This document shows, piece after piece, positions 1 to 11,938 of a stretch of DNA of 64,000 nucleotides. Every line of letters begins with the position of its first letter. The stretch's first letter is position 1. The notes under the pieces are model-generated. The model had not been told where the DNA came from. It saw only the letters and a program-made list of their open reading frames with translations, and did no database searches. The stretch is from Mariannaea sp. PMI_226 (lineage: Eukaryota; Ascomycota; Sordariomycetes; Hypocreales; Nectriaceae): NCBI GenBank assembly GCA_024336345.1, contig JANFOG010000016.1, forward strand, positions 682,001-746,000, given 5' to 3'. A program made the translations under genes and the position numbers.

Positions 1-215
1 GTCATGGAAAGCTAGGATATCTAATCAAGAGGCATCCCGCGGATGAAAGCCCGCTGCAAGCTTCAAAGTCGCATAGCCGATGCTTGAAACTGGTTTGAAA
101 AAAAAAAAAAGATTGACTTCACTGCTCCGTTGTTCAAGGGGATGTTCATATACCCCTGCCTTCCAAACTCATAACAATACATTCCCAGCGTCCCAACCAA
201 GATGAAGGAAAACAT

Positions 216-1324
216 TTACCTAATCTTCAGGACAGCCTTGCCAAAGTTGTTGCCGATCAACATGTCGACAAGACCCTGGGCAGCGTTGTCAACTCCCTCG
301 GTAATATGGAGCTTCGACTTGAAGCTTCCATCCGCAAGCCATTTCTGGACATTCTCCTGGTGCTCCTCAAAATAGGCCGGTCCAAATTTGGAGTTGAAGA
401 CTAGGAAACCTTGCATGGTAATCTGCTTTGCGATTAGGTTCAACAGGCCCTTGGTGCCCTTGTGCTGTTCGCGTGGCGTGTTGTAGTCACTAATCTAGAT
501 CCAAGTTAGCTGGATATATGCTCCAATATTTGTGTTTATGATATGGAAATGCTACTCACCATTCCGCAGACGGGAATTCGTCCATTGACCTTCATGTTTG
601 TTAGAGCAGCCTCAAGATGCTCGCCACCAACATTTTCAAAGTAGATATCGACGCCCTCAGGGGCAAGGCGAGGGAGGGCGGCACTGGGGCTTTCCTTCTT
701 GTAGTTGAAACCAGCATCAAAGCCAAGCTCTTTGGTGATAAACTCGAGCTTCTCATCCGATCCTACGGAGCCGATGACAGTAAGACCTTCACGCTTAGCA
801 ATCTGTCCAACAAGTTGGCCGACAGCGCCAGCGGCTGAGCTGACAAAAATAGTCTCTCCCTTCTGAGGCTTTCCAATCTCATGCAAGCCAGACCAGGCGG
901 TCAACCCAGGCATTCCAAGGGGGCCCAGGAAAAGTGTGGTGTCCAAGCCGTAGGGGTTGTGGACTTTACGGACTCTCAGCAGCTCCTTAGGTGCATAAGC
1001 ATACTCCGCAATGGGCAAGTATGCAATAACAAGATCTCCAACCTCAAAGGCAGGGTTGTCGCTCTTCAGAACCTTCCCGAGAGTGTCGTTGATGATAGGG
1101 GTGTCGATTTCGAAGGGAGGCGAGTAAGATTTGGTTTCGGGATCACGCATCTTGCCGCGAAGATATGGGTCAAACGAAGCAGCCTGGATTTCAATGACCA
1201 GACCACCCTCAGGGACTTGGTCCAGATCGATGGGTCGATCCTCGACGACGAGGTGCTCCCCGGGAACAGGAAGGCCCGTAGGCAACTTCTTGTAAATGAG
1301 AGTCTTGTTGGATGTGGGGGCCAT
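216..1324 (-). CDS. NADP-dependent alkenal/prostaglandin reductase-like MDR protein
   Basis: Two exons, 560-1324 and 216-494, are joined across a 65-nt intron (559-495) with donor GTGAGT and acceptor CTAG. The product is 347 aa, normal for the zinc-free medium-chain dehydrogenase/reductase branch (leukotriene B4 dehydrogenase / alkenal double-bond reductase type). The Rossmann nucleotide-binding segment SSAAGAVGQLVGQIAK is visible, followed by VDIYFENVGG and, across the splice, VCGMISDYN. All three are typical of this family, which reduces the C=C bond of alpha,beta-unsaturated carbonyls with NADPH in the cytosol. The splice is fixed because it restores the conserved CGMIS-YN motif. The start is the ATG at 1324, preceded by about 1.6 kb of spacer. 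The substrate cannot be told from sequence; a quinone- or toxin-detoxifying role is possible. The long plus-strand ORFs opposite it are shadows. Confidence 0.9.
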
Positions 1325-2912
1325 GTTGAATAAGGATGAGAATGATGAAAAAAGTAGGTAGCAGCTTGGCTAGATAGTAGGAGTTCAAAGCAGAAAGATC
1401 CTTAAAGAAAATCTCAATACACTAAGAGGGTCCTTAGGACCTTTATATTAGATACACATTAGATATATCAGCTAGCATAAGGTTAGGGCTGCTTATCGCA
1501 AACGAAAAAAGAAAAAGCAGCAAATGACGCCATCTCTGTAATCGGGTCGGCCGAAACACCATGACCTGTCACCATTGGGAATGTGAGAGACAAAGTACCA
1601 AGTGCTAGTTGCTAGTATCTATGCAGAAATGTTTCCGTGAATGACCAATCTAGCCCCAAAAACGCGCCACACATGGGGCGGGTTTGATGTCGCTACGAAC
1701 TGAGGGGTATGTTGAACTGGCTGATTTTGCCTAGGCATCTTGACCACCATGCCATCGCTGAGGAATGGCTTCTAATAACGTTATTTAGCTTCAGTATGGA
1801 TTGCTAATGAGAATACTCCTTCTAGAAATCTGATTTTTATCTTAGCACTTCGGGCTAGCGAAGTCTTGATTGGCTTATTGTTGCCGTCCTTCGTTGGGGC
1901 CGCTGGAAGAGCTCCTCGGTATGGAGACTTGGCTCCATTTTTGCCGAGACACGGAAGGATTAGATAATGGCTGCACTATCGCATAGGTATAGTTCGAACG
2001 AATCTGCTGAATAAGAACGGGAAGCGTGGGGAGATTGGGGCGCGGGCCGCGGGGCTGCTGCATACAAACCGAGGTTTGGTGGCGTCTTGTAGCCCAACGA
2101 AGCTTTTTCAATTTTTCTAGTCTCAATAGCCATTACTCAAATGCCGAGGATATGCCAGGTTCGCATTGATCAAGGATTGTCTTGTAACGAGACTTGTAAG
2201 GAAGCATTAGTAATCTGCACAGCAGGGACCGCATAACCAAGACAATATGTGCCCGTGCTGCAACCAACACCAAGAACCTTACTCCGGCGACCAAGAGGAG
2301 GAAGGGAGGAAGAGGGAATACCTAGGCGATCATAGAGAGAGAAAGAAGGGTAAAGAAGCACAGTTCTGATTGGCCACCGCAGAACATTTCTGAAGAAAGA
2401 ATACAAACAGATGGAGTCTAGCTCGCGTACATAGCACGAAGGGGCAGCCCCTAAAACGGGGCTTCTCTGAGCAACCAATAAGAAGCTAGCTTCGTGTCAC
2501 ACAATAGTGGCATCTCGATGTTGAAGCGATCAAAACCCATAGCAGACTGGAGTCTTGATCCACAACTGGCAAAACGCGTGTTCATCTGCGACACAGTGGA
2601 GGTTGTGATTGTTATCAACACGTTTTCTCTTTAAATCACCACTACCTCCTACAATCCATATATCAGCGACATATCCTGCATCAAATAATTACGAACTATA
2701 CAAATACAGCCACAGTCTTCTTACAGTCTTCGTACAGACAGTCTTCTTCAACATCAAATGCATCCCCGAAAATGTTTCATCGTGGCGTCCAATATCATTA
2801 TATGATTATACGATGTCTTGCCCTAAAATTATGAGAATTAATTTAAAGTGCTGGATTATCAACTAACGAATAATGCTTTCATATCAAACATGGACATTTT
2901 CAATAATTAAGC
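1325..2912. other. Intergenic spacer
   Basis: Spacer between the reductase start and the chitinase stop. Short minus-strand ORFs at 1875-2126 and 2170-2478 have no recognisable motif and no ATG-led architecture that I trust. The part next to 1324 should hold the reductase promoter, and the part next to 2913 the chitinase 3' UTR. I see no repeat or RNA gene. Confidence 0.5.
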
Positions 2913-5748
2913 TCAGCTCGTCGGCTGAGGAGAGAACCAAGTCTGGAGGTCGACAGCCCAGTCGATAGTGCCAGCAAAGTTCAAGCTCTTGATGTAGGCT
3001 GCTCGTCCCTTCTTGGTGGTGTCGCTCATATATCCGACCCAGTTCACATTGCCCTTGCCTTGCGTAGAATAGGTCAGAATGTCGGAGTCCGAAGCTGAAT
3101 CGTACCAACCCTTCGCCGTAACGCCCTTCTTGCCAGCCTTGGCATCAGCAAGGATCTTTGTGATCTCTGCGTTAGCAAGGTAGCCGGGGAACTGGGTGCA
3201 AACTCCTGGCTCGGCGTTGGACTGGCTGAAGCTGCCCGTAAACTTGCAGGTAGGTCCTGTGCACTTAGGGTCCGCCATGGCGAAGCTTCGGCCGTAGCTT
3301 GAAATACCCACAACAACCTTCAATGGGGAAACTCCAGCCTTAGTGATCATCACCAAGGCATCGTGGGTCTCGGTCTTGTTGACATGGGATCGCAGGCAGT
3401 TGCCGGTCGAGCAGCCTTGGCTAGCATACTGGTTACCGTAGTCCCACTGACCATGGAGATCGTAGGTCATATAGACGATGTAGTCGACCAGAGGAGCCAT
3501 CTTCGCCACAGGGAACGGCTTGAGGGACCAGTAGGCAGCTGGCAAAGCAACTGACATTGTCTTGCCGCTGGTACCAATCTTCTGTCTCATCAAGGTCAAG
3601 AAAGCAAGATAGTTAGCGCCATCATCACTCGAATCGCCTGATCCGGGAGAAGATCCAGCGCCGGGGTACTCCCAATCAAAGTCCACACCATCAACCTTGT
3701 ATTTGGTCAGGAAGGTCATGACGTTGGTGGCGAACTTTTCGCGGTTGGCAGACTTCATAGCATCTCGGTAGATCTGCAGAGTGGCGGAATCGGTAGAACC
3801 TGCCCAGCCACCGAATGAAACGACCTTCTTCCAGGGCGCCTTCATGGCCATATACTTGTCAAACTGTGCCCTCACAGTAGGAGTAAAGGCGACATGGAAA
3901 CCCGAGTCCAGATCAGCAAACGAGAAGTGCATATGCGTGTACGAGGTTGAGAGCTTGGTGAGGTTCGTGACATCCATGTTGAGGCATGGGCGCTCACTGT
4001 TATAAGCCTGGAAGTATCCAACGCTGAGGAAGGTTGCGGGCTTCTTCGAGTTGTTCTGAATCGTCTTGCCGCAGTTCGAGATACATCCAGCCGTTCCAGC
4101 CGCATAAGTTCCAGGTGCTCCTCCCTTGGCAGTCGTGTTCGTGCAGAAGTCGGGGGTCGTGCCGCAGAAACCAAAGCCAGAGCAGCAAGCATTGAGAGGA
4201 CAAGGGTTGAGGCCAACCACATCCCAACCATTCTTTGCGCTTAGAGGCTTACCTGTTCCTGGCACCTGGGGTCCACAGACAGCTCCTGTCACGGCTTTAG
4301 GCATGGGGGTCTTGCCCTTACTCAAGCAGATGCGTTGACCAATCTCCAGGCGGAAGCAGCCGGCCCAGCCATAGGTGTTAGTGTTATAGCCGCGGATGAT
4401 GTCTGCAGTGAGGGTGTAACTCCTGGCGAGGGTATCGCATGAATCGCCTGCCTTAATGGCATAGATGGCGCAAGTTCCGTCCGCTTGAGGCTTTGGTGCC
4501 TTGTTGGGCAGTGTGCCGGCGCTGCAGCACACCCATTGGCTGACAGCAAGAGTAGAGCAGAAGTTCGACTTGGGGTTGTACTTGTTGAAGTTAGCAGAGG
4601 TCACGCCGCACTTCTTGGCAAGAGAAGCGCAACTGTCGCCTGACACGACTTGGATAGCCTTGCAATCGGCGCGAGGAGCAAGGAGGCTGTCGACGCCTTG
4701 GAATCGAGAACGAAGCTCAATATCCCGCTTCTGAGACTTGGGCGGCACGAGCACGTCGAGGTTGATTGATCCGGTAGTCTTCTTGCCCTGAATATCCAAG
4801 CACTTGCCGTTGCTCCAGGTCTGCAGGGCCTTCTGGCTGCTAGGCAGGTCCTTGATCGCACCAACAGCAAAGACACCAACTGTCTGAGCGGTTTGGTCAG
4901 TAGCGTTGCAGACTTGGAAGACTTGGCTACCACTGCTAAAATGGGTGCCTAGTAGAAATTCATATTAGCTGTTCGTCCCTAAGTGGGTTGGTACGCAAGG
5001 TTTCTATTGAAAGTTTCGGGGCCAGGGGTTGCCATGAGTGAATTAGGATCTTCAAAAATACGCACTAGAGATGATCTGTTAGGGCCTTGGCTCAATGACG
5101 GAAAACACATATCAACACTATAGCATACCTTGCTTGACGGATGAGGCTGGCAGCGCTGGACTTTTGGACCTCAGCGCCGACATATACGCCAACTACTGAA
5201 GAACCAGACTTGGCAAACAAGATGGTAGTTCCGCAGGCAGCTCCGTTTTCGACATACTCAGCCAAGAGCTCGGCTCCGGCCGCGGCATCGTTGCCATTTA
5301 CCAGGATACTAGATGCGCCGTAGGTGATGGGAAGTTTTCGTGTAGAAGTTTCAGCTCCACAGTTGTTGCCGATCGATGGAGTCTCGGAAGTTGCTCGCTC
5401 CTCAACGACATGGGATACCTCTCTACGGGTAGGGGTCGAAGAAGCAGACTTGGAGCATGTCTGCATAGTTGCGAATTCGCTGGGAGGGTTCAGAATGTTG
5501 AGTCCAAAAAGAAGTTGCTCGGGGCAGCCAGAGAGCTCCCCCCAGCTGTGAATCTCCGTCCATTTAGAAGGGTCAGATCCAACATCACTGCATGCTTTCG
5601 GGCATCCTTCGTCAAGGGGGCTGAAAAGGTTTTGGTCGGGGTCGACATCGCGGGCAGAAACTGAGGGAGTGAAAGAATGAACTAGAGAAGAGAGAGTGAG
5701 AAGCAGAAAGAGGGTAAAGAGTGACTGACAACCACTTCTGGGTTCCAT
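2913..5748 (-). CDS. Secreted GH18 chitinase with LysM and CBM18 modules (killer-toxin-like, subgroup C)
   Basis: Three exons are proposed: 5129-5748, 4995-5075 and 2913-4935. The introns are 5128-5076 and 4994-4936, and the product is 907 aa. Order of modules: signal peptide (about 1-25), a killer-toxin-like chitinase N-terminal region, LysM 1 (about 325-371, GDSCASLAKKCGV), LysM 2 (about 389-439, GDSCDTLARSYTL), a cysteine-rich CBM18 (about 454-524, ACCSGFGFCG), then a GH18 barrel (about 535-900). The GH18 signature DGVDFDWEYPG is intact, with catalytic Glu near 656, so hydrolysis of chitin is expected. Subgroup C chitinases are secreted and are associated with fungus-fungus interaction and cell-wall turnover. 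The 81-nt middle exon keeps the frame exactly. Skipping it also keeps the frame (AG joined to C), so the middle exon is the least certain part. The ATG at 5748 is followed directly by a hydrophobic leader. Confidence 0.88.
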
Positions 5749-8222
5749 CTTGACAAGAACCGCTAGAAGCGTTGTGGAAGACGATTTTAACTGAAAGAAT
5801 GACAGAGTGAGTTGACGAAACGAGAGTGAGCAACTACTAGCTGCCGCACTCGATGACTTTTAAACAGCCACCACCTTCTTCAAGGTGCGGGCAGGCGGGC
5901 AGAGAGTCAGGGGGCGCGCACCTCGAAGGACCCCTGGTCACAAGGCTACCATGGGATTTGGGGTTGGTCGGTCACATCACACACATTTGGGCGACCGGGC
6001 TAATCGGTCGAAAATCTGGGTGGCTTACTTCTAGTGCCTAAATCGCTAAAGAATTACCGTTCTTGTTTGGAAGTCGATGGTTGGCCCGAGTACGACCGTT
6101 GGCCACGATCTTTGATAATGAGTCTTCCCCCGAGCCAATAGGAGAAAGCTACTTTCCCTTAGCTTCCTGTAGCTTCCTGTTCCTGGCGGGCGATTTCAGG
6201 CACAGCAAGGCGCCCTTGGGCCAAAATGGCCTGGCTCTGTGGATGACAGGAACACTATTGCATGCGTTCGGGTATTGTTCCGAAGAAAAAGCTGCACACC
6301 AAACCGTTAGGAGGGCAGACACCCCTGTTTAGTTCCGGCGATTTCCTGTTATGTGCCATGCAGGAGATGTTTAGCCCAGGAACCGCCTGAGGTAATTTAG
6401 TAATTTGGTAATTTAGAGCACGAGGCCGGGTCTAAGCAAAAGGGCCCAGGGCATAGTCCTTGGCATACTGCACACAGTAAGCTTGTGTCAGGGGCGCTAG
6501 GCGACAGGGCAGCGGCTATTCAACTACACAGTACAGCACTGCCCCCCTCTACGTACTATGTAGCAATAACGCAGCTCGAATAGACAACGTGATGAGCGCC
6601 AGACCTCCTCATTATCGTTAGTCACGCCCCAAAAATTATCCGACTCAAGCGAGCCACTGATCTGGAAATCGCCGACGATCCGGGGGATGCCTTAACAGCA
6701 GACATTCATACTGTATGAGGCGAGAGGGTCTCCAGTGGCTCAAGGGAACATGGGTCGAGGTGCTGCCACCTTTGTTTGAGATTCCAACCCCCCCTGAATT
6801 CTTGGCAATGAGAGTGACAAGTTAAGAAATCACCGAGAACTTTCTGACGCACTGAATCCCATCCTACCCAAAGAGCAGCCTTAGTTTTTAGTTTATATTT
6901 TATTTTTATTTTTATTTTTTCAACGCTAGCGAGCAGCGGGCAACAATGCTTGTTCAAGAGCATTTCCTACATAAATGACTGGAGGTCCACTTATGGCTTC
7001 ATGTAGAATTACTTGAAGATATCAGAAAGACTCTCTTTTGCCAGCTTGCCTGCAAGTGACTGATTTACTCATTCCTCGTGTATGTGTCCAAGTAACCCCA
7101 TTTATCCTTTGGTAACGCCCATTGTATAATTTCATTGAGTGGACAATTCCAGGTCGGAACCCTCTTCAGGCTAGCAGACTTGCGATACCAAAGGGACCGC
7201 AATATATCATTATGCTTATTATTGTGCCCTAGAAATAAGGCATTCAGTTCATAGGCGCCCCGTTATGGTGTTGGGGCGTTGGTACTGGAGTCTTGTTCTT
7301 CCCGAATGAGATGCGCTATCGGTTGAACCTAATTTCCTGCTGGTCCCTTCAATTTCCGTATGCATCTAAAATGCTCGGTTAGTATTATTATGATCATGAT
7401 TATTATTTGATTCTTCTTGTTCGATTCTCATTTACTGCTGCGAGCGTGCTTTTGATTTTTCGGGGCCTCCGTGAATTGGCTGTAAACTATTGGACACACA
7501 TCTACCATATGTAATCAACGATGTTCCCAGGCATCAGGAAAGCCTCATCTCTTCAGAAAGGAGCTTGCAACAGTTTTGATATCAAGCCCCTCAAATAAGC
7601 TAACTGAATCAAAGGGAGATCGTGCGCGGCCTGGAGAAGAATGCATTCTTCTTAAAGATGAAAAAAATACACAAATGTGACATTATGTAAGAATCTCTTG
7701 TTACTTGTTATTGTTTGATATCGTATTATCAATGCTAACCTTGAGAAGCATATGAATTACCTCAATTAAGGGATTACTGCCTTTGAGAAGTATATGTTAA
7801 ATGTAAATCAAAAGACAAGCGGCAATGAGGCACCCCGCCTCTGGAATGAACAAGTTTAAGAATAAGTAAAACCCAGGACCTAGTAGATGGCTGGAATGCG
7901 CTGAAACCTGCTGCGAGGGCCGGCAAATCATCCCTTGGGCAAAGCCGACCGCTCAGTTCCCCTCTATTGTGTTTTTTTTTTTTTTGCTATCCATTTTTCG
8001 TTGCCTGATATGTTGTTTGTCTCATAGCAATTTATTAGATCGGCACCAATAAGATGAGTCCAGGTATCAAGAATGATGCGCGGGCGAGGACACTGTTTCA
8101 GTCTTCTCACGGTCTTCTTGATAAACTTTTCATGTGTCAGATCGAGCGAATATATTTAAGCTTGGTTCCTGCCACATCCAGAACCTACCCTTACAAACAC
8201 TCACATCCTTTTGGTTCACAAT
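5749..8222. other. Gene-free spacer with divergent promoters
   Basis: About 2.5 kb between the chitinase start and the small inhibitor gene. The only ORFs are short, lack family motifs and overlap on both strands. A TTTTA-type low-complexity run lies at about 6894-6920, and a short poly-T run near 7972-7985. A TATA-like stretch (atatttaag) near 8151-8159, about 65-70 bp before the next start codon, suits the small secreted gene. Confidence 0.5.
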
Positions 8223-8610
8223 ATGGTCATCATCTCGAAGGCTTGTTTAGCCCTCCTCGCATTTGCTACCAGCGTTGTAGCTAGTGCTGACTCGGCAGGG
8301 TCTTCTTTGAACAATTTAGAGAGAAGGCTCTTGCCTTGTCCAAATGCCAATCTCCAACAGCTTGTTGGCAGGACATTAATTACCAGCCCTCAAGAGGCTA
8401 AAATTCCAGGGGTACGTATTCACCTCAATACAAGAACGTATAGGATAGTCTGGGTAGTTAACGATGTAAAAGGCTATTGCGGTATCTGACTTGCCGGAGA
8501 ATTGCCGCATCGTCGGGCCCAACCAGTTCATTACTGCTGATTTCAGGCCAGACCGTCTGACGATATACTGTGATGAAGCTCATAAAATCATCCGGGCTCA
8601 GTGTGCATAA
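8223..8610 (+). CDS. Small secreted protein of the peptidase inhibitor I78 family
   Basis: Two exons, 8223-8411 and 8473-8610, flank a 61-nt intron (donor GTACGT, acceptor AAAAG). The product is 108 aa. Residues 1-21 form a signal peptide. The mature part reads CPNANLQQLVG, then across the splice DLPENCRIVGPNQF, ITADFRPDRLTIYCDE and a C-terminal AQCA. The pattern LVG ... LPEN-R-I-GP ... T-D-RPDRL ... C is that of Inhibitor_I78, small inhibitors of serine endopeptidases (Aspergillus elastase inhibitor type). Without the intron the ORF stops shortly after exon 1, so a naive ORF call misses the diagnostic half. The gene sits alone in a long spacer. Its likely role is control of the fungus's own or a host's secreted proteases, which is inferred from the family. 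Confidence 0.78.
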
Positions 8611-11600
8611 GGGCTGGTATCGGATCTTCTTGGTTAAGAGAACGCGAGATAGGGTAGACTGTTGTTTGGTTCATAAACACGCCGTCACCGTCTTGTGCAG
8701 TTGTGCCTAGTTGATATCAATCCTACGGGCGAAGAACGGCAACTTTGACTATGGTTCTGTACTGTGACATTCAAGGAATGGTGAGCGTTGGAAAGGAATT
8801 AAATGCATCTAATTGTAGGGACCTTAATATGCAATAAAGCTTAGTTATCTCAACTCTTCTTAAGGGACCACTTTGTCAGAAATATTGAGTAAGACGGACA
8901 TGCTACCGGATCGCAGTGAATCGAACGTTAAATCCTTCCTTTAACAAGACCTTTGAGGCTGTTCCTTATTCTTCCTCCTACTAATAGTTATAGGCTATCT
9001 TCTTGGCTGTAGGGTACCGGAACTAACGTTGGCCATTGACCCAGCCACCCATCCATAACCCATGGTCCCAACCAATCCAGAAATGTCCAGCAATGCTTGC
9101 TCAAGTGGGCTAGCACCAGGAGGGCGCCAGTCGGGCGCCAGTCACAAACAGCTTCTGACGGAGTTTCACTCCAATCTGCATGGCTCTGACTTGGTCCATG
9201 CACCACTGCTGAAAATATGGATATGAATTAGACTAATATTGGTAAGTGCTTACATATGGGCAAGGCAAAACGCAACCAATGCGCACAGATGCATGTTAAA
9301 CACTTCGATGTAGAATAAAGACACAGGGGTAAGGATCAGGTGGTCTCATCTTATGTCGAGGGAGGACCGAAATACGGCAGTGACTTGAACATGTCCTCTG
9401 ACTGGTCAGAAAGACACTGCTCTCGAACCTGCGTTCACTGGTGAAATGCATGAGAAAGTGGTTTGCAGCTGGTCAATTATTAGTGTAATGTCATACATCA
9501 GATCTGTGATTTTACCCCTTTTTTGCGTCTGATATTGCCGCGAATGGCAAAAACATGGCAAATCCACAATTACATACTGGAAAATCCCACTACACCGATG
9601 CCATCTTCATCTCCAACTGGCACATTTATTGAACTTTGGCCAAGTATTTTGGCCGCAAAAACTACATACAGTGAGATGAGCTATCTTTGATTTATCTTAT
9701 TTGCCAATCGTTGTGTCCGGTTATTCTTTTAGAGACTCACAATAGCTGTGAAGTAGTTTGCGAGATGCCTGCTCGCAATCCGGTTCATGATCCTTTTGGC
9801 CGGTGCCACGGTTCCATCCGTCACGTGCACTAGAACAGCACGTTGGAAATTTCCCACCAATCAAACCAGTAGAAGCAGCCAAATGCCATATTGGTCACTA
9901 CACATTATTGGTTGATCGTCATGATCGTTCTGTGATTACGACATGTTTGATGTATAAGTATACAGCCGCTTTGGACAAGGCTTGCGAAAGCGAGCACCTA
10001 CCAGCGACGGCAGGAGTCACGAGCGCCAGCCGTCAACGAAGTGTTCACGGGCTTTAAGTTCTGATTCATGGGTTTTTTCTCTCCTAATCATTATATGGTG
10101 TGGGGGTTCTGTACGTCTATATTCTTGGATAGACTGGTGGTTGAGTCTCAATATTATTATTATATCCAGCTGTATTCAATATCATCATGATGCTTTCGGT
10201 GCTGAGAAAGAAACTCTCATGAGGCTCACCAGAGGGGATCACATAATTGCCTCATGTTTCACGGCAACTTAGCTACCCGAGACTCAGTTGCCCACCTCCT
10301 CATCACCCACGATGAACTGTCGGGATACTCCTAAGACAACAGAATCATCTTCGAGAATCGTATCGAAAACGGTCCACACTTGCTGCCAAGCCATATCAAG
10401 GACAAGGAAGAGAGAGTTTTCGAACGAGAAACACTGGTCACTCGGGGAGGTATCGTGGCAGAGGTCAGGGATCTTTTCCCTTCGAAAGACGACGCGAAGG
10501 TATGAAGGACAAGGCCTTTGAATAGATTGATAACATGAAGACCCAAGCTCTCAACAGGGAAGACAAAGAGGTTTCTTTATACGTAGTTGTTGCGATAGCA
10601 ACAGCCTTAAAAATAGACCAACAAGATCACCGGACTGCCGGCCCATTTTCCTGACGGTATAGCCATAAAGAAGAAGAAATTTAAGAAACAAAACCTCTTC
10701 CGAGTTAGAAAATCAATAGACTCAAAGTATTAAAAAGCTTGACTTGTATGCCAAAGATGAAGCGGCCAGGGAGTGGTGCTGCAAACATTGTCGTCTCTTT
10801 TGCAATACATATCCACCAATGGCAGATGGAGGTTGGGGAAATTACTAGAGATAATGAACCTTCTGCTTCTCTTCCACACTACTTAGACTGAGTGCCTGGA
10901 TTGGCCATTCAAGCCAATAGAACCACGTCGTTTATTCGGGCGGGACCGGATTGCTGCAGCCACTTGTTGCGGACTGGTTGGTTTGTTCCAGTGGCTATGG
11001 AAAGGAACAGTGTTTGTTGACCCAATTCACATATCAACTGATAAAGTAGCTACTCTATTTTTGTGAATGCGGTATAAAATGGTACAGCCAACTCCGCCTC
11101 ATAGAATAAGAATCATGAGATGAACATGCCTTGCTATATCGACTTGATGAAATTAGTGACCCTTGAACATTTGCTGAGCCAATAATTTCTATATCCTTTT
11201 ATCAAACTTTCAAAGTTCATTGATGATATACGTTTACTTTCTTGGTTGTATTTACTAGTAATTTGGTAATATTCAGTCAGTTATAATTTCGTACATAGCT
11301 AGCCTGGGCTTCTTGACTACATATAAAACTGTGTACTTAATACTTTCGTAACCAACGGCTTATAAAATAACCGCAAAATATCGATCGATAAGGCGGCACT
11401 ATGTCACTCAATACATCCTGTTTTCACCCTGACTTGTTGACTTCTTATTTGCTATATGATTTGTGCTACCATTTGATTAAATGGTTCTCTTTACTTGTAT
11501 ATAATTTGGTGGGCGACTTTCCCTTTCTTTTAAGATTCGCGGTGTAACCTTTTGAGAGCACTGTTGCGACCTATATTATAAATATTTTGTGCATCACGAA

Positions 11601-11938
11601 CCTGCCGGTTGGTAGGTGGTTTTATGTGGGGGTTCCCCTCCCAACAAATTTAATCTAGAAATCCAGGCGTTTGTGTCTTTAAGCACAGTAACTTCTTTTT
11701 GGGCTAGCTATATTGCATTATTGCAATTTTTTTTTTGGGGGGGAGGGGGGGGGGGGGATTTTTCGTCAATAGAAACTGTTCCTATTTTTTTTCTTTTCTT
11801 TTTTAAAAATTGTCCCTTATAAACTTCAAAATTCCGGCTTCTCTATCGAAACCAGATAAAGAATAACTGTCCTTACTAGAAATAATAATGTAATTTAGAG
11901 GATTTGTAGGATTCATACCAATTCCCTGGCGACTGAGG
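8611..11938. other. Long gene-poor spacer, possibly with a decayed coding remnant
   Basis: About 3.3 kb without a convincing gene. Codon-like stretches at about 10190-10600 (plus strand) are interrupted by stops; I could not assign them to a family. A poly-T then poly-G tract (T10, G7, A, G13) lies at 11727-11757. The last part is AT-rich and is the 3' flank of the GTPase gene on the minus strand. Confidence 0.4.

Noticed and set aside
617..1333. Two plus-strand ORFs over the reductase gene
   Set aside because: Shadows of the minus-strand reductase exons; no motifs.
1875..2478. Two minus-strand ORFs in the first spacer
   Set aside because: Short, low-complexity, no ATG context or motif, no exon partner.
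11616..11822. ORF with poly-glycine and poly-phenylalanine runs
   Set aside because: It is the translation of a poly-T/poly-G homopolymer tract.
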